From Urophycis tenuis (Eukaryota; Chordata; Actinopteri; Gadiformes; Phycidae), in assembly GCA_036785325.1 (NCBI GenBank), contig JAXIVH010000017.1, positions 6,382,867-6,446,866 on the forward strand: 64,000 bases of DNA. The letters run 5' to 3'. How positions within the stretch are numbered: the stretch's first letter is position 1; each line of letters begins with the position of its first letter. This document shows, piece after piece, positions 47,335 through 58,468 of this stretch. The translations under genes and the position numbers were made by a program. The notes under the pieces are model-generated. The model saw nothing but the letters and a program-made list of their open reading frames with translations, was not told the DNA's origin and made no database searches.

Positions 47335-49975
47335 TGAGCCAAGAACACAGCAGCAGCAGCAGCGTCAACACCAATGGGCCAGAAACCGGACAAGGCGCTG
47401 GACACAGAGGGACGGCCCGACGGCGTTTCAGACAAGCATGGAGAACAAACGGGAGGGGAAGATGCCACGAGTCGGCCAGAGGGCAACAGCAGTCATGCGA
47501 CGAGTCTGGGTAACACTTGTGGGATCAGTGTCAGTAACCTAGCCATTGAGCGGGCGGAGTTCATAGCCACGGCTGCAAGAATAGACCCCCAAAGCAGGGA
47601 GCCAATGAAATCTATTCCGGCTCACGAGGAGCACCCTTCTCTCAAAGCTGGAGTCCATGAGGGTGGGGTCAGAGAAGGTCCTTCCCTGTCACCAGCAGTG
47701 CAGGGGAGCAGCACCGTTGTCCGTCCTGTGGATACAGCACTGCGCCGGGAGCCGACCGGAGGAGGGCAAACGCGGGCCGCTGAGAATTTGGCGATTGTCG
47801 GAGCGGGGACCACCAGCATGGGGGAGCAGGGGGAAACACACCACGGCACCTGGGGAACCAAGACTCGGATGCGCAAGAAGGATCCGACCGCTCCCGCTGA
47901 CCCTGGCAACGAGGAGGACTCTGCGGTTCTGGAAAAGGATAATACCGGGTTTCGATCTGCAGGGAAATGTGAGAGTGATTATAGCGATGACAGCGCACCG
48001 GAGAGTCACCCGGCCTCTGAGCCAGCGCCTTCAAACGTTGCCAAGAACGGTCTCCGGGTTCAAGCGGGTGGGTTCAATGGGGGTCAATCCCCGAGGTGCG
48101 GCGAAAAATCCAGCGGAAACACACCGCGGACAACGGACTGCGGGGACGGAAGGAAGCGTCTGGGATCTGACACTATTTCGGTCACGGGCCGCCGCACGGA
48201 GGCAAGTGTTACAAGCCAGGCCGCACGCTCTGTAAGGGAGCTAAATTCGTCTGAAGTGACAGGGATCGGGTGTCAGAGAGAGGGGGCCAGTAATGCTACA
48301 GCGGGCCGTGTTCAGCAGCGTGGTGGCGGAGGGGACACACAGGGCGCCACGCAGCCTGGCCCGACCACCAAGAGCCAAGGACGAGCCTCTGGGAAGACGG
48401 GTTTGAAATGCCCGTCGGAGGCACAAGGCGGGGCGGCTGGGACCAGCAGGAAGTGTTCCAAGGATGCGGAAAACACTGTAGCTCAGTTAGCAATGCCTGA
48501 CTCATCGGATCAGGAAGGGGAAAGTAGACCCGCGTCCAGAGAAAGGTCCGGACGCTACTCGGAAAGTTTGAGTGCTTTATGCGAGGCGAAGCAAAAGAAA
48601 GACAACCGTCACCAAGACGAGGGAAGTGATCGATGCACTGGGAGTCGGTCTGGAGACGTCATCTCAGAGACGGACAACGCGGACGCCCCGGGGGGCCGGG
48701 GATTGTGCAGGAGGGAGCGAGAGAAGGGACACGATGATCCGCCTCCACGTGGACTCGACACTCACCCTCCTCTGGCTCAGTGCTGCTCTGCATCCCAAGT
48801 GCCGGGCGATCCTGCACCTTCATCCAAACATCTCACCGTGTGTCCGCTTCCAGAGCAGTGTGACGGGACCTGGGCTGAGCAGCTGCAGACAGCCAGCTTG
48901 AAGAAGGAGGCCCACATGGTTGTGTTCTCCGCGGTGGTGACAGAGCCGCCTTCCGTTCACGAGCTGAGGGCCACGTCTCCGCCCGGCGCTGACAGGAACA
49001 GTCCACTGATAACCCCTGGGGGTGAGGCCGCCGCGCAAGACGAGATAAGAGAGAGGGCCAAAGCCAAAGGCCCGCCGCCACCCGTTCCTAAGAAGCCGAA
49101 GAATTCCCTGATCAAGCTCAGGATGGCCGAGCTGAACACCAGCGAGGTGAAGAGACGGGGCAGGAGCCAGGCCGATAAGGAGGCCAAGGCCAAGCGGAGG
49201 CACACAGTTGACTTCAACACGGGCATGGATCCGCAGAACGTACCGACCAATCAGGACATGTGCTTGTTGTGGGACGACGAGGGCACGTACAGCGTGCCGT
49301 ACAGCGTCCTGCACCCGGACCCCGGCAGACAGCCCCGGCCAGGGAACATCAACGATAAGTTCAGAGATATGATCAATTTCGACTACTGTAGCCGTATGGA
49401 GAAGCTTTCCCCGGATTGCGAGCTGAGAAACATGGACATGCTGCAAGCGGAAGCGTTCCCGGACCGGTGGCCACGTGACGAAGGTACTCCTTCTCCTTCT
49501 CCTCCTCCTCCTCCTCCTCCTGCTCCTCCTGCTCCCGCCCCGAGGAGGCCCGGGAAGCCGCTGCTCCCCTCAGAGACGCGGGCGCTCCCAGAACCCGCCA
49601 CGGACCAAGCGGCGCCGCCGTCGAGGCTGCCGGCCACCTCCAGCCAGCGGACCCTGCGGCCGGAGCTTGGCGGTGACGTCCCCCAGGTCCAGAGGTCCAG
49701 AGACCGGGCCGCCGGCGCCAGGGACTGGGCCGCCGGCGCCGGGGACGAGGGGAGCTCCTACAGACCCGTGGCAGAACTCATCAAAGAGACCAACCGGCTG
49801 CACCAGCGGCGCCCGGCGGGCCCGGGACCGGACCGGGCCGGCCGGGCTCAGACTGGCGGGCTGCAGCGCAGCCAGAGCCTGAAGGTGTCCCAGATGAAGG
49901 ACACCTTCGATGTCCCCAAGAAACCCAGGAGACCCGTGGAGGGACCGTCAGAAGTGAAACCACCTCAGAAGAAGG
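47335..49975 (+). CDS. large Pro-rich coding exon, unknown family; candidate N-terminal exon of a long coro1c isoform
   Basis: I do not recognise the family. A single frame is open from ATG 47374 for 867 codons to a donor (AAGAAGG then GTAAGG) at 49975/49976; reading on past the donor stops three codons later, so splicing is expected. The first roughly 530 residues are polar and low in complexity (Gly, Ser, Thr, Arg, Glu), likely disordered. Then come GPPPPVPKKPKNSLIKLRM at about 566 (PxxP, SH3-ligand-like), KRRHTVDFNTG and WDDEGTYSVPYSVLHPDPG at about 607-650 (the most protein-like block), a Pro stretch, and a basic end with VPKKPRRPVEG. The start MGQKPDK has Gly2. No other plus-strand exon follows before coro1c, and the donor phase (1) matches coro1c exon 2. 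It is either a separate gene or, more likely, an alternative coro1c 5' exon. Confidence 0.7.
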
Positions 49976-49989
49976 GTAAGGGTTGACTT

Positions 49990-50043
49990 GGTCTTGTTTT
50001 CTCTCTCTCCTTCCCTGCCTCTCCCTCCTTCTGTCCCTCTATT

Positions 50044-50134
<91 letters not shown>

Positions 50135-50210
50135 GTCTCTCTCCCCCTACCACTCTCTCTCTTACTACCTCAGCCTCATTCTGTCTCTCTCTCTCTCTAC
50201 CCCTCACTCA

Positions 50211-50299
<89 letters not shown>

Positions 50300-50310
50300 C
50301 AAACAGTGAA
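49990..50310. repeat. CT then CA microsatellites
   Basis: (CT)n from about 50046 to 50130 and (CA)n from 50217 to 50298, directly downstream of the large exon's donor. Confidence 0.95.
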
Positions 50311-50889
50311 GGAAGTCATTATTATGAATATTCAGTAAATGATTAATATTCACCAATGACTGATGGGCAGACCTTCCAGTCAGCCTCCTGTGAATTAATG
50401 AGCCGTAGTCCACAGCAGCACGAAAGCTCTCTGCATCTTACGAAGCTTGATGTCCTGCAGAGGAAAAAAAAACCGAATACTACTCGCGTTTGATTGACTC
50501 GCGTCTGCGAGGTGATTTCCTCGCAGATCGGTTCCCTTAAATTCCTTAACGAGTGAGTCGATCGAGCCTGTGATCCGGGAGGACGGATGGCAGGGCTGCA
50601 AAGTAACGGAGTATTGTCTAAGTTATACTAGTCAACGTGCATATTAGTTGTATGCTCATTTCGTTCTGATTGGCATATGTTAAGACTATTCTTTACATGT
50701 GATTATATGTCATTATTACTCTTTCTATATGTTGTATGATATTGTGTGTCCAGTAGCTATAACTGGTGGTTACTACGCCTGTGGAGAAAAAACCCCACAT
50801 ATAAATATAAATATATATTACATGTAGATCTTCAGGGAAAACGTGATTTTTTTTGTTTCTGCTATTCATCCGTAATAGCAGAGAATGGA

Positions 50890-51328
50890 CCCGGACAGCC
50901 AATCGCGGTGGTCCATTTACTCCAAGCAGACAGCATCAGTCACCGGAGGACTCTCTCCTCCAATCCATTCCTCTCAGTGGCAGGAGGGTGGGGGGTTGTC
51001 TCGTCTGCGCATGCGTCGAGCCCAGGCGGCAACGCATAGAGGACTGGATGTATAATAAACGCCGAGGATCGGCCGAGGCTCGCTAACGGACTCACCGGTG
51101 AAAGGCATGCTTTTTTAAGAACGTCGGCATCACGAATCATCGCCCGATTCACTCGCTGCCTCCGGTTCGTCTATTCTGCAGGGAGATAGGAAAGAAACGG
51201 AGCGGCTCGGACGTCTTGGGGGGCGAACGAGGGAGACATCCTGCAAGAAGGGCGCGCCTTCACAAGCATATTCATGTGTTCTGGTTGATTGTCTCGTTCG
51301 TTCAGAAAACGGTGCATAGATTTAGAAG
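50890..51328 (+). promoter_or_regulatory. coro1c: canonical coro1c promoter and noncoding first exon (candidate)
   Basis: A CCAAT box in CAGCCAATCGCGG near 50897 and a TATA-like GTATAATAAACG near 51050 precede a GC-rich leader ending TTTAGAAG then GTAAGAAACC (donor at 51328/51329). This fits an untranslated first exon spliced to the coro1c ATG exon at 53451. Confidence 0.45.
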
Positions 51329-52458
51329 GTAAGAAACCCCTCGATGGTGTTTTTTTTTTTTTTTTGCACCCCGTGTTTCGCACCCCAGTCCAGCGGCGCC
51401 TGCAGCGTTTCTCCGCCGTCCCCGGGGGTCTTGGCGAGCCGAACCCACGGATGAGGAGACCGACCCTTGCGTCATAATGGATCGCAGCTGCTGGTGGTCC
51501 ACGGCTAGCGATGCCATAGCTCTGCTAACTCGTGGCATCACCATCGTTTTCAAATCGTAACCCCCCCTCTCCCCTCCTCCCGTGATTAAATGCATGCTGC
51601 ACTTTGGCATATTGCACAGATGCGCATCAATCGGCGTGCAACTTTCTGCAAAAAAAATCGTTGCGTAATCCAGAAGCCGAACGTGCGGGGTTTTTAGGGT
51701 GTGTTTTTGTTAGAGAACGCTTCCCCTTTCCTTACTACCCGCCCGGCTTTCTCCTTTATCTGGGGTACAATCGACCGCACATTTCAGTTCAACTCTGTGG
51801 TAGGCGATGCAGGAGCCATGCAGCGGAATTCAGCGCTGTCGATATGAATGGTGTGCACCTTTTCTTTATCCGAACGACTTGAATGAATCAATGCTCGCCT
51901 TTGCTTGATTGTGGTGGTGGAGATCTTGTGAATCAAGTGTTTATCTACGACCACGCTCCAGATGGTCCGCAGCATCTCGTTCTGCAGGGAATGTAACGGG
52001 CTGCATTTCACCACCAAAACATGAGAGAACGCGTCTATATCTCCATATGGTCTATATGTTAATGGAATGGGAACATAGTGTCTTAATAACAAAGGATCTA
52101 GTCGGCTTGAGTGAACTTGTGCAGTCAGTGCCCTACACTTTCCTACATGGGGAGGAGTAAGATTGTGTCACAATTAAAGGTCAGAAGGCCATTTAACTAT
52201 GGCATACGGATACGGTGTGATGTTCACCCCAGCTCCCAGGATGTAGGCCTGATGTGAGTCACGTGACCGGGGTGGTGAAAGTGGGTCAGTGGAGGTAGGA
52301 CCACAGGGTCCAGCGGACGAACGTTTTTTTTTTGTTGCTGTATATCCTGAGCATCTAGTGTAGGAAGCTAGAGGAGGAGGCTAGTGCATCCAGCAGGCTG
52401 TGATGGAACACAATGTTCGGCCATCTTCTCTGTCATGTGAGGACAGAGAAACCTCCCC

Positions 52459-52508
<50 letters not shown>

Positions 52509-53450
52509 CCCCACCCCCACACACACACACACCACACACACCCCACACACACACACACACCCCCCCCCCACACACACACACACACCCCCCCCCACACACA
52601 CACAGCCCCCACCCCACACATACACCCTCCCCCGAAAATCAAATGTCAATAGAAGTGCAACGTGGGTTGTTAGCGACCAGAGGTGAAGCTCTCCAGACAT
52701 TTTGGGTCTTGGAGCACATCCTCGAGTTATGCAACAAGAGCCTCGCTCAGTAATTGAATTAGCTGTAGGTTTCGCTTTTTTTTTTTCTTTTTCTTTTCTT
52801 TTTTCAGGCCGTGCACATTTTTCCACATGTGTGTGATTCATGCGGCGGCCCGTAATGTGATCTCCTGTAGCCTCACTTGGTTCTCAGATGTTCTGCCCCA
52901 TGGAGATCAGCCTCCTCGAGGAGGGGGAGAGGCTTACATTACACGGTCCGGTACGCCGACTGTATGGGAGCTGCAGCACAGCTTCCCCCCCAAAACCAGT
53001 GGTCTGAATCCACACCAGTACAGTACCAGTACCCCCACGTAGGGCCACCACAACACACTCTGTGGTCCATGTATCTTCAAACCCCCTCCCAATGCTAATG
53101 TACTCTTCATATTACCAATTGATATTAGCAAGAAAGCAACCCAGAGACCTCACTGTGTGGCTGTAACGCCACGCGGAACCACATCCATCTGTAGGCTCTG
53201 CCTCTCAAAGCTCGCGAGGCGTTGTCCAGGCAGCATGTAGCTGCTGTGATATCGCCCGGTCGCAAACACCACGAGGGCTGCTTTGTGCTCCGCTTCCCCG
53301 TGACGTTCAGTTCAGTGTTCAGTGAGATGTGTGGGGGAACCCCTGGATGAACGCGTCCCCCTCCCCCCCCCCCCCCCCCCCCGGTGCAGACATGTGAACC
53401 CCTGGCTGAACGTGTTCCTTGGCTGAAACGTGTTCCTTCTCCCGCTGCAG
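51329..53450. other. coro1c: first coro1c intron
   Basis: Contains a poly-T run near 51350, poly-C followed by CA/CCCCAC repeats (52457-52630) and another poly-C near 53365-53383. No additional exon recognised. Confidence 0.45.
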
Positions 53451-53452
53451 AC

Positions 53453-55903
53453 ATGTTGAGGCGCGTGGTGCGACAGAGCAAGTTCCGCCATGTGTTCGGC
53501 CAGGCGGTGCGCAACGACCAGATCTACGACGACATCCGCGTCTCCCGGGTGACCTGGGACTCCTCCTTCTGCGCCGTCAACCCCAACTTTGTCGCCATCA
53601 TCATCGACGCCAGCGGGGGCGGAGCCTTCCTGGTGCTCCCGCTACAGAAGGTCAGCCTCTTGGGGGTTTTTTTTCCCGTTCTTTAGATGTTCCGCTCGTC
53701 TCCGCGGTGTGTGTGCTGCGTGACGTGTGGTGATTGGCTGACGGCCCGGAGGTGCTCCGGTGACGCTCAAGTGATGCTCCAGTGACGCTCCAGTGACGCT
53801 CCAGTGATGCGGTTGCATCCTCTCTGACCGCGGGATGGGCCCTGAGAGCAGGATGACACTGCATCAGACTCGGGTCCGCTCCACACGGGCCGAGTGGAGA
53901 CATTTCCTGGCAGTGAAGTGTGGGGGGGAGACGAATGGGAGGTTTCCTTATTGGACAAACCTCTGCTGCTCTGCAGTGGGAGCGTTTGCCTGGCGGTGGA
54001 ATTCAACACCCGCCAAGTCAGCCATCGCAAACTACTCTGGAGGGATTGATTTGTGGGGGATTTCGATTGATTCTCAATGAAGGCCAGAAGAAGGAGAGAT
54101 TCTATTGATCTTGTTAGCCAGAGGCTCTTCACAATTCGGTCATCGATTCTGACGTCTAACTTGGGTGTCTTGTGGCCTGTCAATACATCGCGTCTGTCTT
54201 GTATACATGATATTACACTAAGTGGATGTGATTTTTATTCCTCCTATTTTACAGCTTCCAAACTCTGCAATTGAGAGCTCAAGATGCCGAGCTAATCTTG
54301 TGTTAAGCCGAGTGTGTTGTGTTCCAGACTGGCCGCATAGACAAGACGTACCCAACGGTGTGCGGTCACACGGGCCCCGTGCTGGACATCGACTGGTGTC
54401 CCCATAACGACCTGGTGATCGCCAGCGGCTCTGAAGACTGCAAGGTCATGGTGAGGACAGAGTCCATTGAAGGGGTTCCTTGTCTTGTTGTACGGTACTG
54501 TTTACTTTATTGACTCGGTTGTTGTAGCTGTGAAGCACCATCTTGGATACTACCCCCGTCCCACATGAATGACTCGTTCATCTTCAATCCTCAACGTGTG
54601 ATTGGCTCACTCGAGACGACGGCAGTTGTCGTCGTCAAGGTAACCGCCTCCCCGTCCCCAGGTGTGGCAGATACCCGAGAACGGCCTGGAGGAGCCGCTG
54701 TCGGTGCCGGCCGTGGTCCTGGAGGGCCACTCCAAGAGGGTGGGCATCGTCACCTGGCACCCCACGGCTCGGAACGTCCTCCTCAGCGCCGGTACGTCAC
54801 GACACCCCACGCCGCTCGTCTGGTCTTATCTCACCTCACCTCGCCTGACCCTCTGACCCCCACGCCCCCCCCCCCCCGCCCCCGCAGGCTGCGACAACCA
54901 GGTGGTGATCTGGAACGTGGGCACCGGCGAGGCCCTGGTGCGTCTGGACGACATGCACCCCGACGTCATCTTCAGCGCCTGCTGGAGCCGCAGCGGCAGC
55001 CTGATCTGCACCGCCTGCAAGGACAAGACGGTCCGCGTGATCGACCCGCGCAAGGGCAAGGTGGTGGTGGTGAGTGTCGGGGGGGGGGGGTTCTGTCCAG
55101 GATTCTCCTGTTTGTAATGTGAGTCTGTGGTGTTTGTAGAGGTCCGATGTCACCAGCAGTTAGTTTGATGTTTTTAAATCTCTTAATATTTGACCTTCTT
55201 ACTGTATTAGCAGCAATGAAATGTTTCAACTTCTTATGACAAATGTACTCTTTGTAAGTCGCTTTGGATAAAAGCGTCTGCTAAATGCCCTAAATGTAAA
55301 TGTAAATTTGTATTTGTACTTCTTTTTTTTTTTTGCATTAGTAGTCAAAGGCCCAATCTCAATTCTCTATTTTACCCCTTCCCCTTGCCCCTTCCCCTTC
55401 CCCTACGTCTTGGCCCTTGAAACAGAGTGCCTTTACCCCTTGGTTTCAAGTAAGATCCCGATCTTACTTGGTTTTAAGGGGTATCTACCCCTTGTCCTTA
55501 TCCCTATCCCTCGATCGAAATGAGAATTGAGATAGCCCTTCGTCTCACGTGCACGCGCAAAACTAAGGAGAAGGTTGTAAAATAGAGAATTGAGATTAGG
55601 CCTTAATTGTGTTGTCTGCTTGAACTGCGTTGATGTGATGGGGGTATTGATCGGGGTGTCGCTGCACTGTAATGACCCGCCTCACTGGGCGCTGTGTGCC
55701 CCGCGCCCCGCTGCAGGAGAAGGAGAAGGCCCACGAGGGAGCCCGGCCCATGAGGGCCATCTTCCTGGCGGACGGCAGCATCTTCACCACCGGCTTCAGC
55801 CGCATGAGTGAGAGGCAGCTGGCGCTCTGGAGGACGGTGGGTCTCCGGGGGTCCGTTTGTGTGTGTGCGTGTGTGTCTGTGTCTGTGTGTATGTGTGTGT
55901 GTG

Positions 55904-55954
<51 letters not shown>

Positions 55955-58430
55955 GTGTATGGTGTCTGTGTGTGTGTCTGTCTGTCTGTCTGTCTGTGTG
56001 TATGGTGTCTGTGTGTGTGTCTGTCTGTCTGTCTGTTTGTGTGTATGGTGTCTGTGTGTGTGTCTGTCTGTGTGTGCCTGTGTGTATGGTGTCTGTGTGT
56101 GTGTCTGTGTGTGTGTCTGTGTGTGTGTGCGGGCCTGAAGTGTGTAAAACGACAGCAGGTCCAAACCCGCGCTGGCTGCCGGTCCGCTCCCATGACCCAG
56201 CAGCTCAGTGGTAGACCTGGACCCACGGCGCTCCTAACGTTGACCTTCTCTGACCCCTGGTCCTCAGGACAACATGGAGGAGCCCATCTCCGTCCAGGAG
56301 ATGGACTCCAGCAACGGCATCCTCCTGCCTTTCTACGACCCTGACACCAACATCGTGTTCCTGTGTGGAAAGGTGAGCCATGTCATGTGTCTCTCATCCA
56401 AAACCTCCAACCGCATAATGCAGCCCTCTTAACGGCCCTGCATTTACCCTGCCGGTGGAGCAAGGCATCTGCCGGGGTGAGGGGTTCGATTCCCACCAGG
56501 GGGGGGGCCACCCCTTGTTATGCATACCCCCCCCTGTTATAAATACATGCAGTCATGCTATTGGGATAACAGGGTTTCCGCGGATCCTTAAAAAGTTTTA
56601 AAACGTCTTAAATAAAATATACATTTTTTAAAGTCTTAAAATGTGTTAAATTTCGCAAATTTTCAAAGAGTGGCATTAAATTTCATCTGGGCGGCATTAA
56701 ATTTCATCTGGGCAGAATGAAAGAAAGATATGTTTGTGGAGACTACTTTCCATGTTAACGTTATTTCACCAGCGCACGTCCCTTTCTAACAAAACGGCAA
56801 GAAGTAGCGTGTGCCTATTGCACAGGCACCACACACCATTTAGGGGGCAGTGTTTTCCCCGTAGGCCTGTCATAGAACAGTCGAAGAAGCGTTTCAGTCG
56901 CGAGCCAAGATGGGCAAGTGCAGGTTTAATGATAACTGGCTCGAAGATGAGAAATATAACGGGTGGTTACAAAAAACAACAGAATACGAAGCGCGGTGCA
57001 GACTTTGCAAAAAAAAACTACATAAAATTGGGCCGCCAAGCCCTTGACGCACAAATGAAAGGGGAGAAGCACAAGCGCTATGCCGACAGTCAGGCAACAA
57101 CTGTCCCCATTCAGATGTTTGCAGCATTGGTATCTACTGCAAACGCTAACGTTACACCCGCGTTGGTGTCTTCGGGGCCCAGTACAAGTAATGCTTCGGT
57201 ACATTCTCCCCAACCACTACACTGAAGGCCGAAATGCTGTGGGTTTTGCAGACGGTTAGCCGTCTGTTGTAGTATTGAGATGGCAGTTGCCTGACATGCA
57301 CTTTATGTTGGTAAATATGCACTGACTATTTGCACTGTTGCTCAAATACAAATGTGCTTTGTTAAACTGAACAGAGTTTAGCTTTTAAATATATTTTTGC
57401 CGTGGTAATGGTCTTAATTTTTCTTCTTGGAGGTCTTAAAAAGGTCTTAAAAGTCATTACATTTGTTGATCAAAAATGTGCGGATACCAAACTCTGCATG
57501 AAAGCGTCCACCGAGCTGCCCCCCCCCCCCCCCCCCCCCCCCCCGTGCGTCTGTTCACCCCCCTCTGTGTCCCCACCCCTGCTCCAGGGGGACAGCAGCA
57601 TCCGGTACTTCGAGATCACCGACGAGTCGCCGTACGTGCACTACCTCAACACCTTCTCCTCCAAGGAGCCCCAGCGGGGGATGGGCTACATGCCCAAGAG
57701 GGGCCTGGACGTCAACAAATGTGAAATTGCGAGGTACTGCCAGCAGGGGGCGGTGACGCTCGCCTGCTCGCACACATCACCGCACGTCTGCGTCTTATAC
57801 AGCTTCTTCTTTTTTTTTCCAATGTAACCGTCGATTCATTTTCATTCATCTGTTTCCGTGCTGCATTTCAGATGAGTTTGAATACATTTGCTTTTACTTC
57901 AAATTGTCCCTCTGCAGGTTTTGAACGTGGCATGAGAGGGAGTTTGGATGACATTTTGGATTAACTTGATGAGTTTCTGATGCGTGTTTGTTTTATACAT
58001 TCAAACGTGTCATAAATCTAAAGGCTTTCTCTCCGCAGGTTTTATAAACTACATGAGAGGAAGTGTGAGCCCATCATCATGACCGTGCCACGCAAGGTAC
58101 GGCCCACGCCGCTCTGATCCTCTCACTTCCTGTTTGGACACCGCCTGGCCTCTCTCAACCCTGTCTGGTTCCGTTGCTCCCCAGTCGGACCTGTTCCAGG
58201 ACGACCTGTACCCCGACACGGCCGGCCCGGACCCCGCCGTGGAGGCGGAGGAGTGGTGGGCCGGGAAGAACGGGAACCCCATCCTGGTGTCGCTCAAGAA
58301 CGGCTACGTGGCCACCAAGAACCGCGAGCTGAAGGTGTCGCCGAACCCCCCCGCGCCCCAGAAGTCCTCGGGACCCCCGACACCCCAACCTGCCTCCATA
58401 GTGAACGTGAGTGTGAATATATATATACTG

Positions 58431-58468
<38 letters not shown>

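Noticed and set aside
48820..49446. 208-codon minus frame inside the large plus-strand exon
   Set aside because: Antisense shadow of a long GC-rich coding frame; no start context or homology.
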